A DNA stretch of 37,991 nucleotides from Hyphomicrobiales bacterium. Its GTDB lineage: Bacteria > Pseudomonadota > Alphaproteobacteria > Rhizobiales > Rhizobiaceae. Made by a program: the position numbers and the translations under genes. The stretch lies in contig JAFKJU010000042.1 in assembly GCA_017305935.1 (NCBI GenBank), positions 1 to 37,991 of the forward strand, given 5' to 3'. Under the pieces are notes generated by a model that was given only the letters and a program-made list of their open reading frames with translations, made no database searches and had not been told where the DNA came from. This document shows positions 1 through 6,663 of the stretch, piece by piece. The stretch's first letter is position 1, and every line of letters starts with the position of its first letter.

Positions 1-554
1 AGCGCCAGCCGGCCGCCCTCGCGGACGGTCGTCGCAAGCCGCAGGACCGGGCTCTCCGCAGCCTGGCGGTGAACCTCGGTCAGCATGTAATCAGGGTCGC
101 GCGCGGTGAAGAAGCCTTCGCCGCCAACCGGCGGGAGCTGGGCAGGATCCCCGAGGACGAGCACCTTCCGACCGAATGAGAGCAGATCGCGGCCCAGCTC
201 CTCGCCGACCATCGACACTTCGTCGATGACGATGAGGTCGGCCGTCTTCGCGTCACTGTCGTGGCGATTAATCTTGAACTTGGTGAGACCTGTATCCGCG
301 TCTTCGTCGGGCTTGTAGATCAGCGAGTGGATCGTCGAAGCGCCGTCGCAGCCCTTACCGCGCAAGACGAGCGCGGCCTTGCCGGTAAATGCAGCAAATA
401 CGACGTTGCCGGCGTCCTCGGCGAGCTTTTTGGCGATCGTGGTCTTGCCGGTGCCAGCATATCCGGCGAGGTAGAAAACCTGCGGGCCGCCGGCGTCGGC
501 AAGCCAAGCATTGACAGCCTGTATCGCGCCGTCCTGTTGAGGAGAAAGAGCCAT
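1..554 (-). CDS. RecD/Dda-like ATP-dependent DNA helicase (3' end off window)
   Basis: Superfamily 1B helicase of the RecD2/Dda/TraA type, expected to unwind duplex DNA 5'-3' during phage replication or recombination. The first 184 residues are present; the C-terminus lies beyond the left edge. Seen: Walker A GYAGTGKTT at residues 31-39, Walker B VIDEVSM near 109-115, motif III GDPAQLPPVGG near 135-145, and LTEVHRQ near 158-164. The ATG is preceded by GAGGTGACCG, a good ribosome-binding site. It is the last gene visible in the leftward operon, 8 bp after the preceding small gene. Family membership is clear; whether it is full length cannot be seen. Confidence 0.9.
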   Translation of the reverse strand, partial: MALSPQQDGAIQAVNAWLADAGGPQVFYLAGYAGTGKTTIAKKLAEDAGNVVFAAFTGKAALVLRGKGCDGASTIHSLIYKPDEDADTGLTKFKINRHDSDAKTADLIVIDEVSMVGEELGRDLLSFGRKVLVLGDPAQLPPVGGEGFFTARDPDYMLTEVHRQAAESPVLRLATTVREGGRLA

Positions 555-562
555 CGGTCACC

Positions 563-796
563 TCAATCGCAAGAGGTTGATCGATGACCGCGCGCGATCC
601 ATCGGCCGTTGCCGAGGTCCGTCGGGGCGAGGTTGCGGTTTCGCGACCCGGGCGGCCAATTGAACCACGTTCCGTACCCGGGTGGCGGATACATACCCAA
701 GACACGCGCAACCTCGGCCTCAACTTCGGCTTCGGTCCCCTCGATCTCGTATTCGACAGTGTGGCCCGACAAGCGGCCTCTATTTTCGACCGCCAT
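563..796 (-). CDS. Small conserved phage protein, unknown function
   Basis: A 77-residue protein I cannot assign. The N-terminal half is acidic, with a repeated glutamate-alanine stretch, followed by MYPPPGYGTWF near residues 35-45, a pattern I recall from small hypothetical proteins of proteobacterial phages. The ATG forms a TGATG junction with the stop of the upstream zinc-ribbon gene, and GGAG lies 9 bases upstream of it. A GTG one codon earlier is an alternative start. Its place between the zinc-ribbon gene and the helicase suggests a role in replication or recombination, but this is only context. Confidence 0.7.
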   Translation of the reverse strand: MAVENRGRLSGHTVEYEIEGTEAEVEAEVARVLGMYPPPGYGTWFNWPPGSRNRNLAPTDLGNGRWIARGHRSTSCD

Positions 797-999
797 CACG
801 CCAACTCCATCAAGACTTCAGCGGCGCCGTACACGGCAAGTTCCCCGCAGACCTCGCACTCGTATTCCCGCGCGTCCGGCTCGCAGCCGTCGGCATCAGC
901 GCCGCAGGCCACGCAAAAACCGGGATTGTCCAAGCTCGACATCCGGCGTTCGACCGCTTGCTCGACGCGGGAGAGGGTTACGGTTGGGTGAATTTTCAT
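796..999 (-). CDS. Small zinc-ribbon protein
   Basis: A 67-residue protein with two cysteine pairs, CVAC near residues 28-31 and CEVC near 49-52, spaced as in a treble-clef or zinc-ribbon fold. A further cysteine (CEPD) lies between them. It probably binds one zinc ion; the partner is unknown. The ATG overlaps the stop of the helix-turn-helix gene as ATGA, showing translational coupling. A longer upstream extension in this frame exists but reads as arginine-rich antisense sequence, so the start at 999 is preferred. Confidence 0.75.
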   Translation of the reverse strand: MKIHPTVTLSRVEQAVERRMSSLDNPGFCVACGADADGCEPDAREYECEVCGELAVYGAAEVLMELA

Positions 1000-1238
1000 C
1001 GCGAGCGCTCTCCGAACTTCTCTTCGTTGGTGATGACGGACGTCGTCACGCCGATCCGCTTCGCTGCGAGCACAAGGTGCGCGGCCGACATCGCAGCTTT
1101 CGCGGCGAGGATGCGATTGATCTGCGAGCGAGAGAGACCAACGGCCTCGGCCAGGTCGCCGGGGTTGATGCTTTTCGATCCGCAAAGGGCGGCAAGCCGG
1201 ATGCTTATCGTCCGGTTGATTTCTTCTTTCGTGTCCAT
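996..1238 (-). CDS. Small helix-turn-helix DNA-binding protein
   Basis: An 80-residue protein with a predicted helix-turn-helix: NPGDLAEAVGLSRSQINRIL near residues 25-44, with the usual pattern of alanine in helix 2, glycine at the turn and serine starting the recognition helix. It resembles minimal Cro/XRE-type domains. The last residues are basic. It may regulate the leftward operon or act as an accessory DNA-binding protein. It overlaps the next gene by 4 bp (ATGA). The ribosome-binding site is weak, so its expression may depend on read-through from the large gene 57 bp upstream. Confidence 0.8.
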   Translation of the reverse strand: MDTKEEINRTISIRLAALCGSKSINPGDLAEAVGLSRSQINRILAAKAAMSAAHLVLAAKRIGVTTSVITNEEKFGERSR

Positions 1239-1264
1239 TGTGAAAGGCCCCGAGATTGGAAACG

Positions 1265-1289
1265 GGGCGCGGGCGACTAACCCGCGCCC
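1265..1289 (-). other. GC-rich intercistronic hairpin
   Basis: GGGCGCGGG at 1265-1273 is perfectly complementary to CCCGCGCCC at 1281-1289, with a 7-base loop. It lies in the 57 bp between the 423-residue gene and the helix-turn-helix gene. There is no U-run after it on the minus strand, so it is more likely an mRNA-processing or stability element, or an attenuator, than a true terminator. Confidence 0.4.
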
Positions 1290-1295
1290 GGCGGA

Positions 1296-2567
1296 TTAGC
1301 CGTCTTGCCAGCCGCGAACCCACGCGTCGGCCAGCGCCTCGAAGCCTTCGCCGCGCCACTCGGGCGGCATCGCCTTCCGTGCGACGCCTTTGCTTTTCGC
1401 GCTCAAGCCCCGCTGGTAGGCCGCCTCGATCTCTTCGTCGGTAAAGACGCGGTCTTCGGTGCTGGCGCCCGCTTCCGCTCCATCGCCGGCGCGGCCGCCG
1501 TCATCTTGTCCGTCATCGCCAGCATTTTCCCGAGCCGAGCCGCTCGCGTCGTCTTCGTCGCCGTTTCGCTCGTCCCGAGGGCCTTCGCCCTGATCACTGC
1601 CGTTCGCAACTTTGCCGCCTGCGCTGCCCGCGTCTCGACCTTCGCCGCCCGCTCCTTCAGTCGCCTTGCCTTGATCCTTGCCTTTCGTGCCTGCACCTTG
1701 CTCATTGGCCTTGGCCCCATTTTTCTGCTGCTGGTTGCCGGTCTCGGCAATCTTGCCGAGCTTGGCGGCCGTGCCCTTGGCGGCGTCGGTCGCCTTCTTC
1801 TGGTCGGTGAAGGCCGGGAAATAGTCCTCGACCTTCTGCTCTCCGGCCTTGATTGCCTTGAACATCGCGGTCAGCGTTCCAAGGTGGTCGAGGCCCAGAT
1901 CGTCGAGGCCGCCGATTTCCAAGGCCGAGAAAAGCTGCTCGGGCTTCACGCCCCAGACCGCAAATGCCTTGATCGCCTCGTCGCGGCGCACGGCGAGCGT
2001 CTTGATGTCGCCGGCGATGACGCCTTCGCAGCGCTCGTAAGCCTTGCGCCAAACGGCCTTCGGAATGCCCTTCAAGATCGCCTCGCGCATGGCGATCGAG
2101 GCGGCAGCGTTGCCGGTGACGGTGATCATGTCGTCGTTGAAGAGACGACCGTCGCGATCGCTGATGCGCCGCCGAATTTGCGCCGTGCGCTTCATCCCGG
2201 TTTCGAGATCCATGAAGACGCCCTCGGCGACGACGACCTTGTCGAACTTATCGACGGCGACGATGCGGGAGCCGGTATGGCAATTGCCCCACTGCGAGGC
2301 GACGATCTCAGCAAAGCGGACGCTTGGGCCTTTGATCGGCTTGCCGCCGCGAGGCAGAGCATAAACGCATTCCTTTGCGCTCTCCTCGTCGAGCGTTGCC
2401 AAGGTCATGATGTTCTCGACCGCGCGTGTGATCGAGCGTGGGAACGATTTGGCGGTCGTCACCGCCTGGTTAAGCTCGGCCTGCTGAAGCTGGACGGCGA
2501 GCGGCTGCTCCGTCATCGTCATGATCTCGCCGGTTGCGGGATCGACCTTCTCAATGTCTTGTGCCAC
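1296..2567 (-). CDS. Phage recombination-module protein, possible annealing protein, with Rmf-like C-terminus
   Basis: A 423-residue protein in three parts. Residues 1 to about 265 form a compact conserved-looking domain with GNAAASIAMREAILKGIPKA near 150-170. Residues about 270-375 are low-complexity and rich in Gly, Ala, Glu, Asp and Gln. The last 40 residues (AYQRGL through AWVRGWQDG) resemble the short ribosome-modulation-factor/CrpP-type motif seen at the ends of some phage proteins. It shares an operon with a YqaJ-type exonuclease and a DUF1351-like protein. Such operons usually carry a single-strand annealing protein, and this is the only candidate here, but no RecT or Erf signature is obvious. 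The GTG start has a textbook AAGGAGG 8 bases upstream. Confidence 0.6.
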   Translation of the reverse strand: MAQDIEKVDPATGEIMTMTEQPLAVQLQQAELNQAVTTAKSFPRSITRAVENIMTLATLDEESAKECVYALPRGGKPIKGPSVRFAEIVASQWGNCHTGSRIVAVDKFDKVVVAEGVFMDLETGMKRTAQIRRRISDRDGRLFNDDMITVTGNAAASIAMREAILKGIPKAVWRKAYERCEGVIAGDIKTLAVRRDEAIKAFAVWGVKPEQLFSALEIGGLDDLGLDHLGTLTAMFKAIKAGEQKVEDYFPAFTDQKKATDAAKGTAAKLGKIAETGNQQQKNGAKANEQGAGTKGKDQGKATEGAGGEGRDAGSAGGKVANGSDQGEGPRDERNGDEDDASGSARENAGDDGQDDGGRAGDGAEAGASTEDRVFTDEEIEAAYQRGLSAKSKGVARKAMPPEWRGEGFEALADAWVRGWQDG

Positions 2568-2630
2568 TGCTGGCCTCCTTACGTGGTGAGGGGTTCGCGC
2601 GCGGCGGCGAGATGCCGCCGGCGGCGTCCG

Positions 2631-3236
2631 TTAGGGACGGTTTTTCGCGTAGTGGACGCGGGGGCGCGGGATCATCCCGAGGCGGTTCAACTCAATCAGG
2701 ATCGCGAGTGCGGCCTCGGCATCGCCCATGGCGTCGTGCCGTTTTTCGTGCGCGATGCCGAAGTGCGCGCAGCAATCGGAGAGTTTCGGGAAGCCGCCGC
2801 CGCCCGATGCCTTCACGACGCCGAGCTTCATCATGGGGCGCATGACGCATACGTTCGGCGTTTGCTCGAAGAGGTCAGGCCGGCTGGCGCGGCGAAACTC
2901 GGCGCGCATCACCTTCGTGTCGAACTGCGCGTTAAAGGCCACGACGGTGTATCCGTCCAAAATTGCCTTCTCGTAGGCGTTCAGCGCCTCGGACACGGGG
3001 ACGCCGTTTTCGCGCAGGAACTCGGTTGTCAGTCCGTTCACAGCGCCAGCGCCCGGGTCCATTTCCCAGCCGTCGGGCTGGATAAGCATGCCGACCCGAT
3101 GCTCCTCGATCTCCTCGCGATCGAGGTCGCAGAAGATCGCGCCGAACTGCGCAAGGCGCGGCTGGCCGATGGCATCGGCAGGTTGCTTGAAGTCAAAGAG
3201 GCCCGATGTCTCGGTATCAATAACGAGAGCCTTCAT
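2631..3236 (-). CDS. DnaQ-like 3'-5' exonuclease (DEDDh family)
   Basis: A 201-residue single-domain exonuclease of the proofreading (DnaQ/RNase T) superfamily, expected to remove nucleotides from 3' ends using two metal ions. Motifs seen: ExoI VIDTET with D7 and E9; ExoII VAFNAQFD with N102 and D106; ExoIII HDAMGDAEA with H167 and D172. All DEDDh catalytic residues are present. It lies 41 bp after a small membrane-protein gene in the recombination operon. The start at 3236 is chosen because the fold begins there; upstream sequence in frame is the antisense of other genes. A second DnaQ-like gene lies at 18475-19215. Confidence 0.9.
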   Translation of the reverse strand: MKALVIDTETSGLFDFKQPADAIGQPRLAQFGAIFCDLDREEIEEHRVGMLIQPDGWEMDPGAGAVNGLTTEFLRENGVPVSEALNAYEKAILDGYTVVAFNAQFDTKVMRAEFRRASRPDLFEQTPNVCVMRPMMKLGVVKASGGGGFPKLSDCCAHFGIAHEKRHDAMGDAEAALAILIELNRLGMIPRPRVHYAKNRP

Positions 3237-3277
3237 AGTCAAATCTCTGTTTTTGGGGTTTGGGGAGGGGCTGGCGC

Positions 3278-3442
3278 CTACCAGGCGTTCAGCAGGCGGC
3301 CGATCAGCCAGAGGGCTACGGCGGCAAAGGCCATCCAGAACAGCCAGAAGATGCCGGCGCCGATCAAGGCGATGCGCGCCCACCGCGTCACAGAGCGGTT
3401 TTGCCGCTCGACCTCTTTCGAGATGCGGTCGAATTCCATCAT
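3278..3442 (-). CDS. Small single-span membrane protein
   Basis: A 54-residue protein with a charged N-terminus (residues 1-25, helical and basic at its end) and one hydrophobic segment, IALIGAGIFWLFWMAFAAVALW, covering roughly residues 27-48. It should sit in the inner membrane with the N-terminus possibly cytoplasmic. The ATG overlaps the stop of the upstream gene (ATGATG); the second ATG or one 8 codons earlier are alternatives. Its function is unknown. A membrane protein inside a recombination operon is odd and may point to superinfection or host interference. Confidence 0.65.
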   Translation of the reverse strand: MMEFDRISKEVERQNRSVTRWARIALIGAGIFWLFWMAFAAVALWLIGRLLNAW

Positions 3443-4206
3443 CGGAAGGCCGCCTTCGTGTCCCATCGGACATCGACCCCCGGCAGGTTCGTGTTCATCT
3501 TCTGGACGCGGACCATCGAGCGGATGGCGGCCTCGACGTGGTCGCGGTTGAAATACGGTCGGAGCTTGTTGAGATCGATCGCGTCATAGTCCGTAATCTC
3601 GAAAGCCAAAGACTGCTTCGCCGTCGCTACTCCGCCACCGGCAACTTTCGTCCGGACAGCATCGGCGGCACTGATGTTGGCCGCGCGCTCGGCCGCGTCC
3701 GCTTGGGCGCCGATTGCCTCGGCGCGGCCTTCAGCACGCGCGGCAGCGCTGCCCGTAGCTGTTTCCGCCTTCTGTCGTTCGGCATCTTCCTTGTCACGGA
3801 GGCGCTTTGCCTCTTCCTCACGAGCGCGCTTTTCCCGGGCGGCCTTTTCGCGGGTGTAATTATCGGCCTCGCGCTGGTGAGGCTGCACGGCTGTCTCAAT
3901 CTTCGCGGCGAGGAGGTCGAAATGCGCCTTGATGTCCTTCTGCGCATTGTAGAGGGGCGTGGTCTCGTCCTTCCGCAGCCCGTCGATGCGCTTCGTCAGC
4001 TTCCCGGCGTCGATTGCCAGCCGGCCGACGGCAGCGAAATCGGTTTCGTCTTTGATCTTCGTCGGGCGAGCCTTGATCTTTGCGACGGCTTCATCGACCT
4101 CCTTTTCGAGGTCGGCGAAGTCGTTCTTCAAAACTTCTTCGAGCGGGGCTTTGTTGTGCCCGAATATCTGCTCGGAAATCGGCTTTCGGTTTTCCAAAGC
4201 GGCCAA
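3439..4206 (-). CDS. DUF1351-like coiled-coil phage protein
   Basis: A 255-residue protein that is charged and mostly helical. Residues about 25-110 have heptad-like patterns, and residues 115-190 are a Lys/Glu/Arg/Ala-rich coiled coil. The last 50 residues (ITDYDAIDLNKLRPYFNRDHVEAAI and onwards) form a small folded tail. Proteins with this layout, often called DUF1351, sit beside exonuclease and annealing genes in many phages, and this gene lies 6 bp after the YqaJ-type exonuclease. A role as a recombination accessory factor is inferred from context only. It overlaps the downstream membrane-protein gene by 4 bp. Confidence 0.7.
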   Translation of the reverse strand: MAALENRKPISEQIFGHNKAPLEEVLKNDFADLEKEVDEAVAKIKARPTKIKDETDFAAVGRLAIDAGKLTKRIDGLRKDETTPLYNAQKDIKAHFDLLAAKIETAVQPHQREADNYTREKAAREKRAREEEAKRLRDKEDAERQKAETATGSAAARAEGRAEAIGAQADAAERAANISAADAVRTKVAGGGVATAKQSLAFEITDYDAIDLNKLRPYFNRDHVEAAIRSMVRVQKMNTNLPGVDVRWDTKAAFR

Positions 4207-4212
4207 TCCTTT

Positions 4213-5145
4213 TCAGGTTGAGGGATAACGGAGCGCGCGCGTGGTCTTAGGCTCGACAAAGAAGCCGGCGCGCGCTTGCGGCCTCCATGTGATTTTGCGG
4301 CCGCCGGCGACATGAGCGACGTGCGCATGGCCCATTTTCGATTTGATCTCGGCGTCGATCTCGTTGATGCGATCTTGCGCGGCGTCGCGTTCGACAATGC
4401 GCTCCCTGCGCTCGGCGATGATCGCCGGGACGCGGTTATCTGCCGTCAGATCAACCTCGTGTGAGGCGTCGCCTTGGCTGTAGAGGCGCTCGATAAGCGC
4501 GGCGTCGCGGGAATAGTCGGGTTCTGGCTCGCAGCCGTCATGTACCATCTGCCAGAATTCGCGAGCCCGCTCCTCCATTGCGGCGACGACCCCAGGCAGC
4601 AGCGGAACATCGACGAGCGGCATGTCGAGGCCATGGCTGACGACCAGCGGAGCGACCGCACCCCACTGGGCGCCAGTCAGGTGCGCCTCAAGCGTGGTCT
4701 GCAGCGCGATCCAAAGCGGGGCCTCGACGTTACCGTCTTCGTCCAGCCATTTCCGGCGAAACGTAGAAGCCTCGACGGACTTGATTTGGACCACCCCCTT
4801 GCCGCGACCAGGCGCATCGACGATGACGTCGGGCGTGGCGCCGAGCCGGTTGACCGGGTCGCGGTAATAAACGTTCTCGGCGGCGTTATGCGCGATCTTC
4901 CATTTCGGAAACTGCTCCCGAAGAAGCTGAACGGCGACGCTTTCCAAGAGGCGCCCACGCTGGATTGCCGGCGTCTCCTCGTCGTCGCGCTGGTCGCGGC
5001 CGGTCTTAAGCGCCCAGAGCTGATAAATCGTGGTGAATTCGTGCTCGCCGAAGAGCGCGCCAATAACCGAAGCGGTCAGATCCCGATTGCGGGCGGCGAG
5101 CCATGCGGCGCGATCCCGAGGGCGGATTACGACAACCTCGCTCAT
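4213..5145 (-). CDS. YqaJ-like viral recombinase exonuclease
   Basis: A 310-residue PD-(D/E)XK nuclease of the YqaJ/lambda Exo family, expected to resect double-stranded ends 5'-3' so an annealing protein can load. Seen: an N-terminal RDRAAWLAARNRDLTAS helix region typical of the family; GRLLES with E69; LGATPDVIVD with D106; and VVQIKSV with K122. The position two before the catalytic lysine is Gln120, where Glu is usual, which may change metal binding. The C-terminal 60 residues are a charged helical extension. The start overlaps the preceding gene by 4 bp (ATGA). Confidence 0.85.
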   Translation of the reverse strand: MSEVVVIRPRDRAAWLAARNRDLTASVIGALFGEHEFTTIYQLWALKTGRDQRDDEETPAIQRGRLLESVAVQLLREQFPKWKIAHNAAENVYYRDPVNRLGATPDVIVDAPGRGKGVVQIKSVEASTFRRKWLDEDGNVEAPLWIALQTTLEAHLTGAQWGAVAPLVVSHGLDMPLVDVPLLPGVVAAMEERAREFWQMVHDGCEPEPDYSRDAALIERLYSQGDASHEVDLTADNRVPAIIAERRERIVERDAAQDRINEIDAEIKSKMGHAHVAHVAGGRKITWRPQARAGFFVEPKTTRALRYPST

Positions 5146-5441
5146 GCGCGATAACCAGCGCGCTCGGCGTCAGCCGCCGGCGAGGACGCGAAGGTGCGGT
5201 CGTCGGGGGTGTGGCGCCGACAGCCGGCCGAGGCCATGACGATCTCGCTCGCCAGCGCACGGGCCTGATCACCAACGTTTGCAATGGAAAGCGATCCGAA
5301 GCCGTGGGCGGTGAGGCGCGCTACGCATGCGTCTTCGTCGCGCAGGTCGGCGACCGACCCCGCGACAAGGACGTCAGCCATCTGGCGAGCGATTACCCTT
5401 GAAATTGCGGTGCTTGCTGAAACGCTTTTGGTGATAATCAT
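5142..5441 (-). CDS. Small protein of unknown function, first gene of the leftward operon
   Basis: A 99-residue protein without a domain I recognise. It is alanine-rich, with an N-terminal MIITKSVSASTAISRVIARQ and a Cys/His pair near the end (CRRHTP). TTGGAG lies about 10 bases upstream of the chosen ATG; the TTG inside that ribosome-binding site would add five residues and is less likely. It is the first gene after the leftward promoter, with a leader of about 200 nt, and overlaps the exonuclease gene by 4 bp. Confidence 0.65.
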   Translation of the reverse strand: MIITKSVSASTAISRVIARQMADVLVAGSVADLRDEDACVARLTAHGFGSLSIANVGDQARALASEIVMASAGCRRHTPDDRTFASSPAADAERAGYRA

Positions 5442-5641
5442 CGCCTGTTTCTCCAATAAAACTCACAACTAACGGGGCGCATTCGTCGGACGGTTTGAGC
5501 CCTTCTGTCGAGGAGCCATGTCAACGAAACTCGCGTCGGAGGCGGTATGGAAGCGATCAATGTGCTGGATTGCAGCGGGATAACCGTCCGCGGATATTTC
5601 CAATCAATCCAACAATCGAAGCGCAGGTTAACGCCTGTGAG

Positions 5642-5656
5642 TTGGATTTAATCCAA
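5642..5656. promoter_or_regulatory. Operator A, repressor-type palindrome
   Basis: TTGGATT-T-AATCCAA, perfect 7-bp arms around one base. It matches the dyads at 6635, 12854 and 23600. It covers the proposed -10 element of the leftward promoter, so occupancy should block transcription of the recombination operon. Confidence 0.7.
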
Positions 5657-5674
5657 ATTTAACGGCGCGGGCAA
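5646..5674 (-). promoter_or_regulatory. Leftward early promoter (PL-like)
   Basis: On the minus strand, TTGCCC (5674-5669) and TTAAAT (5651-5646) are separated by 17 bases. The -10 lies inside operator A. Transcription would start near 5639 and run into the recombination operon at 5441. The hexamers are imperfect; the overlap with the operator is the main support. Confidence 0.5.
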
Positions 5675-5806
5675 GTAGGAAATCCGCACAAACGAATAAT
5701 TAATTTTTGACGCGTGGGCTTGAGATTTGGAGGAAATCGGCTAACGCGTGCGCTCACCTGGGCGCTCTATGCGCGGGCGCATGTGCGTGATCGCGCACGC
5801 GGCGTA

Positions 5807-5855
5807 TAAATAAAAACTACAATAAGGGGGAAAGGGGTTTTATCCCCTTTCCCCC
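5807..5855 (-). terminator. Intrinsic terminator of the repressor gene
   Basis: GGGGGAAAGGGG (5826-5837) and CCCCTTTCCCCC (5844-5855) form a perfect 12-bp stem with a 6-base loop. On the minus strand it is followed by TTATTGTAGTTTTTATTTA, a U-rich tail. It lies 44 bp after the repressor stop and separates repressor transcription from the leftward operon. Confidence 0.85.
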
Positions 5856-5898
5856 GTCCCATGTATAGATTTCTGTTTATTGAATTTTTTTTGTATAA

Positions 5899-6540
5899 TC
5901 AGTGAGCGTCGCCAAAGACGCGAATTGAGCTGATTACCAAGCCGATCACTTCGACTTCCTTAAGCGACAACGCCGGAATGACGATGCCTGATGCCGGGCG
6001 GGCGCTTAGAGCGCCGCCCGACACAACACGGATTGTTGTTTCGAAAGTTCCATTACCAGCGGGCACGCGAACGAGGACGATATCGCGCTCTCGAACTGCT
6101 TTCGTGCTGGTCAGAACGCATACGACTGATCCGTCGGTTATCCCCAGCCTTGCCGCATGATCGCCTCGAACTAGGTACAATTCCAACTCGTCTGGGCTGT
6201 AACGGGGGTCGGGAAGGATAGGTAGCGGAGCATCGGGGACGCTTTCCACTGCAGGATCACGCCAGGCACCGGCCTCGGCGATCCCCGAAAGCCGCATGCC
6301 GTTCTCAATCGCGGCGGCAGTCCGGATCGGTGAATGTGCTGCTCCGGTCAGATACTCGATATCGCATTCCAGCGCGTCCGCTAAAGCTGGTAAGGCTTTT
6401 TCCCGGAACGTCGTCTTCTTTCCGATCAGCAAATCGTTGATATATCCGCGCTTTAGGTGGGCGCGCCGCTCGGCTTCGAAAGGGTTTATTCCGAGCGTTT
6501 CGAGGCGCTCTTGAATGCGTCTGCGAAGATTTTCGCTCAT
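5899..6540 (-). CDS. S24/LexA-like phage repressor lacking the cleavage dyad
   Basis: A 213-residue repressor. Residues 1-65 form a Cro/CI-type helix-turn-helix; residues 85-213 form the S24 dimerisation domain with AGAW (90-93) at the usual cleavage-site position. In active family members GDSM carries the catalytic serine and a later lysine completes the dyad. Here these read GDHA (126-129) and TTIR (168-171), so both residues appear lost. Self-cleavage in the SOS response is therefore unlikely, and induction probably uses another route such as an antirepressor. It should bind the TTGGA-N5-TCCAA operators. The ATG at 6540 is preceded by AAGGA; an upstream TTG is less likely. Confidence 0.85.
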   Translation of the reverse strand: MSENLRRRIQERLETLGINPFEAERRAHLKRGYINDLLIGKKTTFREKALPALADALECDIEYLTGAAHSPIRTAAAIENGMRLSGIAEAGAWRDPAVESVPDAPLPILPDPRYSPDELELYLVRGDHAARLGITDGSVVCVLTSTKAVRERDIVLVRVPAGNGTFETTIRVVSGGALSARPASGIVIPALSLKEVEVIGLVISSIRVFGDAH

Positions 6541-6550
6541 ATGCAATCCT

Positions 6551-6563
6551 TCAATCAATCCAA
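6551..6563 (-). promoter_or_regulatory. GGATTGATTGA leader motif before the repressor start
   Basis: On the minus strand TTGGATTGATTGA runs straight into the AAGGA ribosome-binding site of the repressor. The core GGATTGATTGA recurs just upstream of the start codons at 8554 (8527-8541) and 12957 (12934-12944), and in part at 5601-5612. It may be a translation-enhancing leader or a half-operator; its role is unproven. Confidence 0.35.
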
Positions 6564-6583
6564 TCCGTTATGGATGCTGCAAA

Positions 6584-6600
6584 CTAATATTTCCTATTAG
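6584..6600. promoter_or_regulatory. Second dyad in the repressor/Cro intergenic region
   Basis: CTAATA-TTTCC-TATTAG is a 17-bp palindrome of the same overall size as the main operators but with a different sequence. It lies between the divergent repressor and Cro-like genes. It could be a site for the Cro-like protein or overlap the repressor's own promoter. Confidence 0.4.
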
Positions 6601-6627
6601 GGATTGCTAGTCCTTTTCGAAATCCGC

Positions 6628-6656
6628 TTGAAAGTTGGATAATATCCAATTAATTT
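6628..6656 (+). promoter_or_regulatory. Rightward early promoter (PR-like), probably leaderless
   Basis: TTGAAA (6628-6633) and TAATTT (6651-6656) are separated by 17 bases. Operator B fills this spacer. The expected start of transcription, about 7 bases after the -10, falls at 6663-6664, exactly on the ATG of the Cro-like gene, and no ribosome-binding site is visible before that ATG. Confidence 0.6.
6635..6649. promoter_or_regulatory. Operator B, repressor-type palindrome
   Basis: TTGGATA-A-TATCCAA, perfect 7-bp arms. It sits between the -35 and -10 of the rightward promoter, the classic place for direct repression. Confidence 0.75.
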
Positions 6657-6663
6657 CGGCGTT

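Larger units (their letters stand above)
5442..5898. other. Non-coding switch segment
   Basis: No convincing gene. It holds the leftward promoter and its operator (about 5640-5674), a repeat CAATCAATCCAA at 5601-5612 that recurs next to the repressor start at 6552-6563, AT-rich tracts near 5690-5710, a set of short GC dyads around 5765-5800, and the repressor terminator at 5807-5855. The roughly 200 nt leader of the leftward operon (5640 down to 5441) could contain an antitermination site, but I see no recognisable nut-like box. Confidence 0.6.

Noticed and set aside
1305-3551. Very long open frame on the plus strand opposite the recombination operon
   Set aside because: It is antisense to the 423-residue protein and the exonuclease, whose motifs and ribosome-binding sites are clear. 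High GC content with G/C third positions keeps the opposite frame open. It shows no domain of its own.
5765-5800. GC dyads (GCGCGGGCGCATGTGCG region) as a replication origin
   Set aside because: The palindromes are imperfect and no iterons or AT-rich unwinding block in a typical arrangement are present.
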